A stretch of 64,000 nt of DNA from assembly GCA_003001795.1 (NCBI GenBank), contig PVNI01000002.1, forward strand, positions 124,001 through 188,000, given 5' to 3'. The stretch is from Actinomadura viridilutea (GTDB lineage: Bacteria > Actinomycetota > Actinomycetes > Streptosporangiales > Streptosporangiaceae). The translations under genes were made by a program, and so were the position numbers. How positions within the stretch are numbered: the first letter of the stretch is position 1; each line of letters begins with the position of its first letter. Below, piece after piece: positions 17,063 to 25,971 of the stretch. The notes below the pieces were generated by a model. The model was not told the DNA's origin. It was given only the letters and a program-made list of their open reading frames with translations, and ran no database searches.

Positions 17063-18436
17063 ATGACCGAGATCGCTGCCGCGCTGGAACGGGCCCTCCC
17101 CGCCGGCCGGGTCGTCGCCGACCCCGACGTCCTGGCGTCCTACGCGCACGACCAGGCGGCCTGGGCCCCCTACGAGCCGCCCGCCGCGGTGGTGCGGCCG
17201 CGGGAGACCGCCGAGGTGGCGGCGGTGGTGGCGTGCTGCGCCGAGCGCGGCGCGCCGGTCGTGGCGCGCGGGGCGGGCACCGGGCTGTCGGGCGGCGCGA
17301 ACGCCGTCGCGGGCGGCGTGGTGATCTCGTTCGAGGCGATGGACCGGATCCTGCGGATCGACGCCGACGAGCGGCTGGCCGTGGTGCAGCCGGGCGTGGT
17401 GAACGACGATCTGCGCGCGGCGTGCGCCGAGCACGGCCTGTGGTACCCGCCGGACCCGGCCAGTTCCCCGTGGTCGACGATCGGCGGCAACGTCGCCACC
17501 AACGCCGGCGGCGTGTGCTGCGTGAAGTACGGCGTCACCCGCGACTACGTGCTCGCCCTGGAGGCGGTCGTGGGACGCGGCGAGGTGGTGCGGGTGGGCC
17601 GCCGCACCGCCAAGGGCGTGGCCGGGTACGACCTGGCGGGGCTGCTGGTCGGGTCGGAGGGCACGCTCGGAGTGATCACCGAGGTGACGGTGCGGCTGCG
17701 CGGCGCGCGGGCCGCCGAGCGCACCGTCGTGGGCTGCTTCGACGCGCTGACCGACGCGGGACGGGCCGTCGCCGCCGTGACGTCGTCCGGCGTGGTGCCG
17801 AGCGCGCTCGAGCTGGTCGACCGGTACTGCCTGCGCGCCGTGGACGACTGGAAGCAGATGGGGCTGAGCGACAGCGGCGACGTGCTGCTGCTGGCGCGGT
17901 GCGACGCGCCGGGCGCGGCCGGGGACGAGGAGGCCGCGACGATCGAGGCGTGCTTCGCGTCGGCGGGCGCCGCGTGGAGCGCGCGGTCCACCGACCCGGA
18001 GGAGGCCGACGCGCTGTTCGCGGCGCGGCGCCTGGTCTACCCGGCGCTGGAGCGGCTCGGCCCGGTGCTGACCGAGGACGTGTGCGTGCCGCGCATGCTG
18101 GTGCCGGAGATGCTGGCCCGGATCGAGCGGATCGGCGCCGAGGAGGAGATCCGGATCGCCAACGTCGCGCACGCCGGGGACGGCAACCTGCACCCGCTGA
18201 TGATCGTCCCGCCGGGGGACGAGGCGGCGCGGGCGCGGGCGGAGCGGGCGTTCGACCGGATCATCGACGAGGCGCTGGCCCTGGGCGGGACCGTCACCGG
18301 CGAGCACGGGGTGGGGCTGCTGAAGATGCGGGGGCTGGCCGACGAGGCCGGTCCGGCGGTGCTGGCCCTGCACCGGGCCGTCAAGGAGGCGTTCGACCCG
18401 GCCGGGATCTTCAATCCGGGCAAGGTGTTCCGCTGA
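17063..18436 (+). CDS. FAD-linked oxidase, GlcD / D-lactate dehydrogenase-like
   Basis: 457 residues, VAO/PCMH-type flavoprotein that oxidises a 2-hydroxy acid (glycolate or D-lactate in characterised relatives). The FAD pyrophosphate site is at ARGAGTGLSGGANA and STIGGNVATNAGGVCCVKYG; LLVGSEGTLGVITEVTVRL is the conserved end of the FAD domain. The C-terminal HAGDGNLHPLM and GEHGVGLLKM are hallmark motifs. ATG 17063 is used; the frame opens 25 codons earlier. No GlcE/GlcF partner is adjacent. The gene ends 2 bp before the TetR operator. Confidence 0.88.
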   Translation: MTEIAAALERALPAGRVVADPDVLASYAHDQAAWAPYEPPAAVVRPRETAEVAAVVACCAERGAPVVARGAGTGLSGGANAVAGGVVISFEAMDRILRIDADERLAVVQPGVVNDDLRAACAEHGLWYPPDPASSPWSTIGGNVATNAGGVCCVKYGVTRDYVLALEAVVGRGEVVRVGRRTAKGVAGYDLAGLLVGSEGTLGVITEVTVRLRGARAAERTVVGCFDALTDAGRAVAAVTSSGVVPSALELVDRYCLRAVDDWKQMGLSDSGDVLLLARCDAPGAAGDEEAATIEACFASAGAAWSARSTDPEEADALFAARRLVYPALERLGPVLTEDVCVPRMLVPEMLARIERIGAEEEIRIANVAHAGDGNLHPLMIVPPGDEAARARAERAFDRIIDEALALGGTVTGEHGVGLLKMRGLADEAGPAVLALHRAVKEAFDPAGIFNPGKVFR

Positions 18437-18437
18437 G

Positions 18438-18461
18438 GTTTTGCATCGGTCGTTCCAAAAC
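18438..18461. promoter_or_regulatory. TetR operator copy 1 (GTTTTG-N12-CAAAAC)
   Basis: 24-bp interrupted palindrome upstream of the TetR gene. It overlaps a -35-like TTGCAT (18441-18446), with a -10-like TGTTAG at 18463-18468. An identical half-site arrangement and spacing occurs before the MFS gene. This indicates autoregulation. Confidence 0.75.
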
Positions 18462-18477
18462 CTGTTAGCGTGCGGGC

Positions 18478-19050
18478 ATGGCGCGACCGAGGCGGTTCGA
18501 CGAGGACCGGGCGGTGGACGCGGCGATGCGCGCGTTCTGGACCGCCGGGTACGAGGCGACGTCCACCCAGGACCTGTGCGCGGCGACGGGCCTGGGCCGC
18601 AGCAGCATCTACAACACCTTCCGCAGCAAGCGCGACCTGTTCACCCGCGCCCTGCGCCGCTACGCCGAGGCCAAGGACGCGGCGATGATGGAGGTCCTGG
18701 ACGGCGACCTGCCCGTCCGGGAGAAGGTGCGGGCGCTGATGCGGCACGTGGTCGAGTCGGATCCGGACGACCCGGCGGGCTGCCTGGTGGTCAACGCGAC
18801 CGTCGAGCTCGGGCAGCGCGACCCCGAGACCGCGGCGTGGCTGCGGCGCAACTACGAGCGGCGGTTCGCGGCGCTGCGCGCGGTGCTCGACCAGGGGCGG
18901 CGCACCGGCGAGATCGATCCGGACAAGGACCCCGACGACCTGGCCCATTTCGTCATCGCCGTGCTCGGCGGGATGCGGGTGGCCCAGCGCGGCGGCGCCG
19001 ACCGCGGCGCCCTCGAGGCGATCGCCCGCACCGCGTTGGACGCGCTGTGA
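18478..19050 (+). CDS. TetR-family repressor of the adjacent efflux gene
   Basis: 190 residues. The N-terminal HTH is GYEATSTQDLCAATGLGRSS, continuing into YNTFRSKRDLF, the TetR signature. The C-terminal ligand domain contains DPAGCLVVNATVELGQRD, the segment typical of the NemR/AcuR-like subgroup; its cysteine might sense electrophiles, which is an inference. The start ATG lies only about 3 nt after the predicted transcription start, so the mRNA is probably leaderless. Twin operators at its own promoter and before the MFS gene argue for control of both. Confidence 0.85.
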   Translation: MARPRRFDEDRAVDAAMRAFWTAGYEATSTQDLCAATGLGRSSIYNTFRSKRDLFTRALRRYAEAKDAAMMEVLDGDLPVREKVRALMRHVVESDPDDPAGCLVVNATVELGQRDPETAAWLRRNYERRFAALRAVLDQGRRTGEIDPDKDPDDLAHFVIAVLGGMRVAQRGGADRGALEAIARTALDAL

Positions 19051-19108
19051 CGCCCGCGTTCGGCTGAGCTGCCGCCCGGCCCGCCGAGCCGCCTCTTTTT
19101 TCGCGCCA

Positions 19109-19132
19109 GTTTTGGACTGTTCATCTCAAAAC
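19109..19132. promoter_or_regulatory. TetR operator copy 2 (GTTTTG-N12-CAAAAC)
   Basis: 24-bp interrupted palindrome with the same half-sites and the same 12-bp spacer as copy 1, placed 13 bp before the MFS start codon. Only the arms are conserved between the two copies (plus partial GGA next to GTTTTG), as expected for a shared repressor site. Confidence 0.75.
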
Positions 19133-19145
19133 GAGAGGGGGCACC

Positions 19146-20348
19146 ATGCCCGCCGCCGTCTACGTCCTGGGCCTGGCGATCTTCGCCCAGGGCACCTCGG
19201 AGCTGATGATCGCCGGGCTGCTGCCCGGCATGGCGGCCGACCTCGGCGTGTCCGTCCCGCGGGCCGGGCTGCTGATCTCGGCGTTCGCCGCCGGGATGCT
19301 GGTCGGCGCGCCCGTGCTGGCCGTGCTGACCCTGCGCCGGTCGCGCCGCGCCGCCCTGCTGGCCTTCCTGGCGGTCTTCGCGCTCACCCACGTGGCGGGC
19401 GCGCTGGCGCCCGGCTACGGGCTGCTGCTGGCGACCCGCGCGGTCGGCGCGTTCGTGTACGCCGGGTTCTGGGCGGTCGCGTCGGTCACCGCGCTGGGCC
19501 TGGTGGCCGAGGACGCGCGCGGCAGGGCGATGAGCGTCGTCGCGGGCGGGCTGACGGTCGCCACCATCGTCGGGCTGCCCGGCGGCACGCTCATCGGGCA
19601 GTCCCTGGGCTGGCGGGCGGCGTTCTGGGCGGTGGCCGCGCTGTCGGCGCTCGCCATGGCCGGTGTCATCGCGACGGTGCCCGGCGGTCGCCCCGACCCG
19701 GCCGCCGCGCCCCGGGTTCGCGACGAGCTGCGCGTCATGGCCGCCCCTCGCCTGTGGCTCGCCTACGGCACGACGGCCCTGTCCACGGGGGCGCTGCTGG
19801 TGACGTTCGGCTACTTGGGCGCGATGCTCACCGACACGACCGGGCTGGCCGAACGGTGGGTGCCGGCCGTGCTCGTGCTGTACGGGGTCGGGTCGCTCGT
19901 CGGCATCACGATCGGCGGCCGCACGTCCGACGCGCACCCCTTCGGCACGCTGTACGCGGGCATCTCGGCGACCGTCGCCGTCTCCGCGGCCCTGGCCCTG
20001 TCGCTGGGCACGCCCGCCCTGGCCGTGCCGCTGGTCTTCCTGCTGGGCGCGTTCGGCTTCGCCTGCGCCCCGGCGCTGAACACCCGGGTGTTCGCGCTCG
20101 CCGGAGCGGCGCCGACGCTGGCCACGGCCGCCAACGTGTCGGCGTTCAACGTCGGGATCACCGCGGGGCCGTGGCTGGGCGGCCTGGCGATCGACGCGGG
20201 CGCCGGGTATCCGGCGGTCGGGTGGATCGGCGCCGGGCTGGGCCTGGCCGCGCTCGGCACGGTCGCGCTCGGCGCCGTCCTGGACCGCCGTCCCGCGACG
20301 GCGGACGCGGCCGCCGCGGCCGAGCCGGCGCCGCGGACGGCGGGGTGA
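19146..20348 (+). CDS. MFS efflux transporter, Cmx/CmlR (chloramphenicol-type) family
   Basis: 400 residues, 12 predicted transmembrane helices. The N-terminus (YVLGLAIFAQGTSELMIAGLLP, shown in part) closely follows the Cmx/CmlR drug:H+ antiporter pattern, with GTSE in helix 1, and AFAAGMLVGAPVLAVL in helix 2. Relatives export chloramphenicol-type phenicols or serve as general drug/metabolite exporters; the actual substrate is unknown. Controlled, by context, by the preceding TetR protein through the operator 13 bp upstream. ATG follows CGAGAGGGGGCACC (ribosome binding site). Confidence 0.85.
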   Translation: MPAAVYVLGLAIFAQGTSELMIAGLLPGMAADLGVSVPRAGLLISAFAAGMLVGAPVLAVLTLRRSRRAALLAFLAVFALTHVAGALAPGYGLLLATRAVGAFVYAGFWAVASVTALGLVAEDARGRAMSVVAGGLTVATIVGLPGGTLIGQSLGWRAAFWAVAALSALAMAGVIATVPGGRPDPAAAPRVRDELRVMAAPRLWLAYGTTALSTGALLVTFGYLGAMLTDTTGLAERWVPAVLVLYGVGSLVGITIGGRTSDAHPFGTLYAGISATVAVSAALALSLGTPALAVPLVFLLGAFGFACAPALNTRVFALAGAAPTLATAANVSAFNVGITAGPWLGGLAIDAGAGYPAVGWIGAGLGLAALGTVALGAVLDRRPATADAAAAAEPAPRTAG

Positions 20349-20357
20349 CGGCGCCGG

Positions 20358-21362
20358 TCAGGCCGGGATCTCGGTGAGGAAGCGGCCCGTGCGCAGGGCG
20401 GAGCGGATGCTGTCGCGCAGGGCGTTCTCGGCGCGGCGGGCGTCGTCGGCCAGCCGCCTGATCTCGTCGCGGGCCAGGTCGTGGCCGACGGTGCGGGCCA
20501 GCAGGTCCTGGTAGCGGGCGTTCTGCTCGGGCAGCCGCCGCAGCACCTGCCATTCGTGGTAGGCGTCGTCGGCGGAGCGGGCCCGGCGGGCGTACTCCTC
20601 CAGCGCCTCGACCCGTTCGGTGATCGCCCGCACCGACAGCTCCAGGGCGCGGCGCTGCGGCTCCAGCAGCTCGCGGACGGGCGCGGTCAGCAGCTCGGGC
20701 CGCTGGGCGCGGCGGTCGCGGCGCAGCCGGGTGTGCTCGGCCAGCGCGCACGCGATCGCCCACTCCTGGCGCGGCAGCACCACCGCGTTGTTGACGTCGT
20801 CGAGGAGCCCGGCGCCGTGCGCCCGGGACGCCAGCACGGTGTCGATCGCCCGCTGGGCCCGGACCAGCAGCCGGGCCGCGGGCCGGTCGAAGTCGGCGGG
20901 CAGCAGGTAGCGGCCGTGGTGCTCGCGGGCGGCCCGGGAGGAGGCGGGCTCCCGCAGGTGCCGCAGCGCGCCGACCGTCCAGGCGACGAAGCTGCCGGCC
21001 GCCAGCAGCGCGGCCAGCTCGCCGCGGCCGAGCAGGATCAGGACGATCTGCACGGCCGGGGTGATCATCATGGCGGCCACCGCGGTGCGGCCCCACCGGG
21101 ACGCCCCGCCCGACAGGTCGTCGTCGTCCAGGGAGGTCAGGAAGAGCACCCGCAGCCAGCCTCCGGGCAGCACGCCGTAGAAGAACGCGAACAGCGGGAT
21201 CCAGATCGCCCTGCCCAGGATCGTGGCGGCGCTCGCCCGGGCCGGCGGCGGGGCGGGCAGGCTCGCCGGGGTCAGCCGTTCCGGCGCCGCGGCCAGCAGC
21301 GCCCGGTCGTCGGTCGGGATCGCCGGATCGAAGACGGGACGGGGACTGTTGTCGTCGGTCAT
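20358..21362 (-). CDS. Membrane protein with C-terminal coiled coil, unknown function
   Basis: 334 residues. ATG 21362 is chosen because GGGAG lies 7 nt upstream; an upstream GTG would have no spacing. Hydrophobic segments are at about 50-70 and 100-145, the rest being charged. Residues about 225-330 are helix-rich (ELSVRAITERVEALEEYARR) and predicted cytosolic. No catalytic motif. It lies between the MFS gene (convergent) and the CNNM pair (divergent), and no relation to either is evident. Confidence 0.65.
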   Translation of the reverse strand: MTDDNSPRPVFDPAIPTDDRALLAAAPERLTPASLPAPPPARASAATILGRAIWIPLFAFFYGVLPGGWLRVLFLTSLDDDDLSGGASRWGRTAVAAMMITPAVQIVLILLGRGELAALLAAGSFVAWTVGALRHLREPASSRAAREHHGRYLLPADFDRPAARLLVRAQRAIDTVLASRAHGAGLLDDVNNAVVLPRQEWAIACALAEHTRLRRDRRAQRPELLTAPVRELLEPQRRALELSVRAITERVEALEEYARRARSADDAYHEWQVLRRLPEQNARYQDLLARTVGHDLARDEIRRLADDARRAENALRDSIRSALRTGRFLTEIPA

Positions 21363-21597
21363 GGGCACTCCCGGCGCTCAGGGAACCATGCAACCGATGC
21401 CCTGTCGTTCCTCCCGCATATGGCGGAACTCACTCCAGAATGCCAAATAGGCCCTTCCCCGTGGCGCCCCTCGAACACACCTCCCCGCTTTCTCGCGCTT
21501 CCTCGGGCGGTCCGCCGCGGCGGCGCCGTCCCGAGTGGTGGACGGCGGAGCGGGGATATGGAAAATCTCCAGGTTCCCCGCACGGGAGGGAGGCTCG

Positions 21598-22941
21598 GTG
21601 GACCTGGCGCTCGGGCTGACGGCCGTCGTGGTGCTGACCGCCGCGACCGGGTACTTCGTCGCCCAGGAGTTCGTGTTCGTCACCGCCGACCGGCCCGCGC
21701 TGAAGGCGCTGGCGGCGGGGGGCGACCGACGCGCCGCCCGGGCCGTGCGGGTGATGGAGCGGCTGTCGTTCATGCTGTCCGGCGCCCAGCTGGGCATCAC
21801 CGTGACCGCCCTGGTGGTGGGGTTCCTCGCCAAGCCCGCGCTGGCCGACCTGATCGCCCCGGCGCTGGCGGCGGCCGGCGTCCCGGCGGGCGCGGTCGGC
21901 GGGTTCGCCGTCGCCGCGGGCCTGGCGCTGGCCACGGTGGTCCAGATGGTGCTGGGCGAGCTGTTCCCGAAGAACCTGGCGCTGGCCAAGGCCGAGCCGC
22001 TGGCCCGCGCGCTGGCCCCGTCCACGCTGGTCTACCTGACGGCGGCGGCGCCGCTGATCCGGTTCTTCGACGGCGCGGCCGAGCGGCTGCTGCGCGCGGT
22101 CGGCGTCGAGCCGGTGCAGGAGCTGCACCACGGCGCCACGCTGGAGGAGCTCGGCCACATCATCGGCGAGTCCGGCGAGCAGCTGGAGCGCGAGCACGCC
22201 GAGCTGCTGGAACGGGCGCTGGCGTTCTCCGACCGCACCGCCGAGGAGGCGATGGTGCCGCGGGTGGACGTGGTGACCGTCCCGGCGGGCACGCCGGTCG
22301 CCGACATGGCCGAGGTGATCGCCTCCGCCGGGCACAGCCGCTATCCGGTGGTCGGCGACAGCGTCGACGACGTGCTGGGCGTGGTGGGCCTGGAGGAGCT
22401 GGTGCGGCTGGACCCCCGCGCGCGCACCCCCGTGGGGGAGGTGGCGCGGCCCGCGCCGATGCTGCCGACCAGCCTGCCGCTGCCGGACGTGGTGCGGCGG
22501 CTGCAGGCCGCGGGGACCGCCGTGGCCTGCGTGATCGACGAGTACGGCGGGTTCGCCGGGCTGATCGCCTGGGAGGACGTGGCCGAGGAGCTGGTCGGGG
22601 AGATCGCCGACGAGCTGGACGCGGGCGTCGTCCCGGCGCGGCGGCGCGGCCGGTGGTGGGTCACCGACGCGGGGCTGCGGGTGGACGAGGTGGCGCACGA
22701 GACCGGGATCGCGCTGCCCGAGGGCGACTACGAGACGGTCGCCGGGCTGCTGCTGCAACGGCTCGGCCGGGTCGCCGAGCCCGGCGACGTGGTCACCGTG
22801 GACCTGCCGCCGTCCCGCCTGGACGAGCCGCCGCGCCGCGCCGTGGTGGAGGTGGTGACGGTGCGCCGGCACGTCCCCGAGACGATCCGCATCCGCGCGG
22901 TCCCGGCGGCGCGCGAGGGCCGGGAGAGGAGCGTGGAGTGA
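21598..22941 (+). CDS. CNNM/CorC-type hemolysin-family membrane protein, first of pair
   Basis: 447 residues from GTG 21598, with GGGAGGGAGG just upstream (ATGs further up are ignored). Domain order: DUF21/CNNM transmembrane domain (about 1-190, with LSFMLSGAQLGITVTALVVG and VLGELFPKNLALAKAEP), a CBS-domain pair (about 205-330, MVPRVDVVTVPAGTPVADM...), and a CorC_HlyC/transporter-associated domain (about 345-430). Such proteins are linked to Mg2+ or Co2+ efflux. Its stop overlaps the GTG of the next gene (GTGA), giving translational coupling. Confidence 0.85.
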   Translation: MDLALGLTAVVVLTAATGYFVAQEFVFVTADRPALKALAAGGDRRAARAVRVMERLSFMLSGAQLGITVTALVVGFLAKPALADLIAPALAAAGVPAGAVGGFAVAAGLALATVVQMVLGELFPKNLALAKAEPLARALAPSTLVYLTAAAPLIRFFDGAAERLLRAVGVEPVQELHHGATLEELGHIIGESGEQLEREHAELLERALAFSDRTAEEAMVPRVDVVTVPAGTPVADMAEVIASAGHSRYPVVGDSVDDVLGVVGLEELVRLDPRARTPVGEVARPAPMLPTSLPLPDVVRRLQAAGTAVACVIDEYGGFAGLIAWEDVAEELVGEIADELDAGVVPARRRGRWWVTDAGLRVDEVAHETGIALPEGDYETVAGLLLQRLGRVAEPGDVVTVDLPPSRLDEPPRRAVVEVVTVRRHVPETIRIRAVPAAREGRERSVE

Positions 22942-23957
22942 ACCTGCCGACGGGCCTGGCGGTGACGGCGGCGCTGCTGGCGGGCAACGGGTTCTTCGTC
23001 GCCTCGGAGTTCGCGCTGGTGGCGGCCAGGCGGCCGCGGCTGGAGCGGGCCGCGGCGCGCGGCAGCCGGGCGGCCCGGTCGGCGGTGGCGGCGATCCGCG
23101 AGCTGTCGCTGATGCTGGCGGGGGCTCAGCTGGGCGTCACCATGTGCTCGCTGGGGCTGGGCCTGGTGTCCGAACCGGTGATCGCGGACAGGCTCGTGCC
23201 GCTCGCGCACGCGGCCGGGCTGCCGAGCGCGGCGGCGCACGCCGTGGCGTTCGTGCTCGCGCTGGGCCTGGTGACGTTCCTGCACATGGTGCTGGGCGAG
23301 ATGGCGCCCAAGTCGTGGGTGATCACGCATCCGGAGCGGTCGGCGATGCTGCTGGCGCCGCCGTTCCGGGCGTTCTCGGCGGTCACCCGCCCGGCGCTGG
23401 CGGCGCTGAACGCCGCCACCAACCTGCTGCTGCGGCTGGTGGGCGTGCCGCCGCGGGACACGACGAGCGTGTCGCGCACGCCCGAGCAGCTGCGCAGCCT
23501 GGTGATGGAGTCGCGGCGGCTGGGGCTGATCGGGGAGACGGACGTGCGGCTGCTCACCGCCGCCCTGGACGCGCCGCGCGCCCCGCTGGCGAACCTGGTG
23601 GTCCCGATCGGCGACATCGTGGCGGTGCCGCCGACCGCCACCCCGCGGGAGATCGTGGACACCGCCGCCCGGCACGGTCTCATCCGCCTCATGGTGCGCG
23701 GGATCGCGCCTGGGCGGCCCGCGCGGATGGTGCACGTCCGGGACGCGTACGTGGCGCTCGCCCGGGGCGCCCGGACCACGGCGCGCGACATGGCCCATCC
23801 GGTGCCGGCGATGCCGATCGGCACGCCGGTGGCCGGGGCGGTGGCGACGCTGCGCGCCCACCACAGCCGGCTCGGCCTGGTGCTGGCGGCGGACGGCCGT
23901 CCCGCCGGGCTGATCAAACTGGACGATCTGCTGACCACGCTGCTCGCTCCGGCCTGA
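22938..23957 (+). CDS. CNNM-type hemolysin-family membrane protein, second of pair
   Basis: 339 residues, GTG start in the 4-bp overlap with the first gene. DUF21/CNNM domain at about 1-185 (FVASEFALVAARRPRLERAA; MLAGAQLGVTMCSLGLGLVS; VLGEMAPKSWVITHPE), then a CBS pair to the end. It lacks the C-terminal CorC_HlyC domain that its partner has, a frequent arrangement in actinomycete paralogue pairs. The two may form a hetero-oligomeric ion transporter (inference). Confidence 0.85.
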   Translation: MNLPTGLAVTAALLAGNGFFVASEFALVAARRPRLERAAARGSRAARSAVAAIRELSLMLAGAQLGVTMCSLGLGLVSEPVIADRLVPLAHAAGLPSAAAHAVAFVLALGLVTFLHMVLGEMAPKSWVITHPERSAMLLAPPFRAFSAVTRPALAALNAATNLLLRLVGVPPRDTTSVSRTPEQLRSLVMESRRLGLIGETDVRLLTAALDAPRAPLANLVVPIGDIVAVPPTATPREIVDTAARHGLIRLMVRGIAPGRPARMVHVRDAYVALARGARTTARDMAHPVPAMPIGTPVAGAVATLRAHHSRLGLVLAADGRPAGLIKLDDLLTTLLAPA

Positions 23958-23978
23958 CCCGCGGCCCGCCCGAACGCA

Positions 23979-24024
23979 TGTCAACAAGGGTTGACACTTC
24001 TCCGCTTGTCAACCTAGATTGACA
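23979..24024 (+). promoter_or_regulatory. Double palindromic operator/promoter of the HTH-ClpN operon
   Basis: Two inverted repeats: TGTCAAC-N4-GTTGACA (23979-23996) and TGTCAA-N6-TTGACA (24007-24024), centres 28 bp apart. The second half of the first is itself a -35 (TTGACA, 23991-23996), and TAGATT (24015-24020) is a -10 at 18-bp spacing. The start point would then fall at or next to the ATG at 24027, giving a leaderless mRNA. Similar half-sites occur before the ClpX-zinc-finger gene at 33.2 kb. Confidence 0.75.
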
Positions 24025-24026
24025 GC

Positions 24027-24260
24027 ATGGACGACGGAGTGACGCTCGCCAAAGAGGCGGGCAGCCAGGACCCGGCCGTCGGGCTGCGGGCCGTGCGCGC
24101 GCTGCGCGAGCTGGCCGAACGGCTGGAGGCGCTGCAGGTGGCCAACGCCCGCGAACGCGGCTGGTCCTGGCAGGAGATCGCGGTGTGCCTGGGGGTGAGC
24201 CGCCAGGCGGTCCACAAGAAGTACGGCGGCGGCCGGCGGATCCTGAAGAAGGAGCGATGA
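24027..24260 (+). CDS. Small HTH DNA-binding protein
   Basis: 77 residues. The N-terminal half is a helical, Leu/Ala-rich segment (GLRAVRALRELAERLEALQV) likely used for dimerisation. The C-terminal half is a helix-turn-helix, WSWQEIAVCLGVSRQAVHKK, ending in a basic tail. The HTH is very like that of the ClpX-zinc-finger protein at 32.8 kb (both carry GxSRQA). It is the probable autoregulator of the palindromic promoter directly upstream and is followed after 4 bp by a Clp-N gene. Confidence 0.8.
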   Translation: MDDGVTLAKEAGSQDPAVGLRAVRALRELAERLEALQVANARERGWSWQEIAVCLGVSRQAVHKKYGGGRRILKKER

Positions 24261-24264
24261 GGCG

Positions 24265-24822
24265 ATGTTCGAACGTTTCACCAAGGACGCCCGGGCGGCG
24301 GTGACGCTGGCCCAGGAGGAGGCGGTGCGGGAGCTGGGCCACCGGCACATCGGCCCCGAGCACCTGCTGCTCGCCCTCGCCCAGGACGACGGCCCGGCGG
24401 GCCGGGCGCTGCGCGGGCACGGCGTGCAGGTCCACGAGCTGCGGGCCCGGCTCGCCCGCGCCGGGGCCGACGACGACCCCCTCGACCCCGAGGCGCTGCG
24501 CTCCATCGGCATCGACCTGGACGCGGTGCGCAGGGCGACGGAGGAGACGTTCGGCGAGGGCGCCCTGGACGCCCCGCCCGGCCGGTGGCGCCGCGGCAGG
24601 CGGTGGCACGTGCCGTTCAGCAAGGGCGCCAAGAAGTCCCTGGAGCTGGCCCTGCGGCACGCGATCAGGCTCCGGCACAACCGCATCGAGGCCGGCCACC
24701 TGCTCCTGGGCGTGCTGCACGACAAGGACTGCCCCGCCGTGCGGATCCTGGAGGCCTCCGGCGTGGCCGTGGACTCCGTGCGCGCCGAGGTGACGCGGCT
24801 GATCACCGGCGAGGCCGCCTGA
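24265..24822 (+). CDS. Stand-alone Clp N-terminal (double repeat) domain protein
   Basis: 185 residues, two Clp-N repeats and no AAA+ module. Repeat 1 starts FERFTKDARAAVTLAQEEA with GHRHIGPEHLLLALAQ; repeat 2 has FSKGAKKSLELALRHAIRL with NRIEAGHLLLGVLHD. In ClpA/ClpC this domain binds substrates and adaptors (for example phospho-arginine proteins), so a free copy may act as an adaptor or decoy for ClpC; that role is inferred. Co-transcribed with the small HTH gene (4-bp gap). Confidence 0.85.
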   Translation: MFERFTKDARAAVTLAQEEAVRELGHRHIGPEHLLLALAQDDGPAGRALRGHGVQVHELRARLARAGADDDPLDPEALRSIGIDLDAVRRATEETFGEGALDAPPGRWRRGRRWHVPFSKGAKKSLELALRHAIRLRHNRIEAGHLLLGVLHDKDCPAVRILEASGVAVDSVRAEVTRLITGEAA

Positions 24823-24906
24823 CCCGGCCCGGCCGGGGGACGCATGGGCCGGGCGCCGCGGGGTACGGCGCGAGAACCTGCAGCCGACCTCGCGAAGGAG
24901 GGCATC

Positions 24907-25956
24907 ATGCGGGTCGTCGTCGTAGGGGCCACCGGCAACGTCGGCACCAGCACCGTGCAGGCGCTGGCCGCCGACGACCAGATCACCTCGATCCTGGGCC
25001 TCGCCCGCCGCCGCCCCAAGCTGGAGATCGACAAGACCGAGTGGGTCCGGGCCGACGTCACCGACGCCGACCTGGCCGGCCTGTTCCGCGGCGCGGACGC
25101 CGTGGTCCACCTGGCCTGGCTGTTCCAGCCCACCCGGGCCCCGTCGATCACCTGGCGCGTCAACGTGGTGGGCAGCGCCCGCGTGTTCCAGGCGGTGGCG
25201 GACGCGGGGGTGCCCGCCCTGGTGTACGCCTCGTCCGTCGGCGCCTACTCCCCCGGCCCCAAGGACCGCCCGGTGGACGAGTCCTGGCCCACGCACAGCT
25301 GGCCCGGCGCCGCCTACGGCCGGGAGAAGGCGTACGTGGAGCGGCAGTTGGACGCCTTCCAGGCCGAGCACCCCGGCTGCCGGGTGGTCCGGATGCGGCC
25401 GGGGTTCATCTTCAAACGGGAGTCGGCGTCCGGGCAGCGCCGACTGTTCGCCGGGCCGTTCCTGCCGAACCCGCTGGTGCGTCCGGGACTGATCCCGGTG
25501 GTCCCGGACGTCCCCGGGCTGCGGTTCCAGGCGCTGCACTCCGACGACGCCGGGGAGGCGTACCGGCTGGCGGTCACCCGGGACGTGCGCGGCCCGTTCA
25601 ACCTGGCCGCCGACCCGGTGATCGGCCCGGACGAGCTGGCGGAGCTGCTGCACGCCCGCAAGGTCCGGATGCCCGCGCGCGGCGTGCGGGCCGCGCTGAC
25701 CGTCGCGTGGGAGCTCGGCCTGGTCCCGGCCTCGCCGCAGCTGCTGGACCTCGCCCTGCACCTGCCGATCATGGACGTGTCCCGGGCCCACACCGAGCTG
25801 GGCTGGAGGCCCCGCCGCAACGCCCTGGACACGCTGCGGGAGTTCCTCGACGGGCTGCGCAGCGGCGCGGGCCTGGACACGCCCCCGCTGGCGGGCGGCG
25901 CCGGCGGGCCGATGCGCCTGCGCGAGCTGGTCACGGGCGTCGGCCGCCGCCCGTAG
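24907..25956 (+). CDS. NAD(P)-dependent epimerase/dehydratase, extended SDR
   Basis: 349 residues, ATG with GAAGGAGGG 7 nt upstream. The N-terminal GATGNVG nucleotide-binding loop (residues 8-14) and the YGREKAYVE active-site YxxxK (about residue 138) define an extended short-chain dehydrogenase. A serine at YASSVGAYSPG completes the catalytic set. The substrate domain (FQALHSDDAGEAYRLAV) resembles nucleotide-sugar epimerases or dihydroflavonol-type reductases. No sugar genes are adjacent, so the substrate is open. Confidence 0.8.
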   Translation: MRVVVVGATGNVGTSTVQALAADDQITSILGLARRRPKLEIDKTEWVRADVTDADLAGLFRGADAVVHLAWLFQPTRAPSITWRVNVVGSARVFQAVADAGVPALVYASSVGAYSPGPKDRPVDESWPTHSWPGAAYGREKAYVERQLDAFQAEHPGCRVVRMRPGFIFKRESASGQRRLFAGPFLPNPLVRPGLIPVVPDVPGLRFQALHSDDAGEAYRLAVTRDVRGPFNLAADPVIGPDELAELLHARKVRMPARGVRAALTVAWELGLVPASPQLLDLALHLPIMDVSRAHTELGWRPRRNALDTLREFLDGLRSGAGLDTPPLAGGAGGPMRLRELVTGVGRRP

Positions 25957-25971
25957 GCGGCGGGCGCAGGG

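Noticed and set aside
13657..18468. 1603-codon plus-strand open frame
   Set aside because: Antisense to ileS for most of its length; long open frames opposite high-GC genes are expected. The ileS product is unmistakable.
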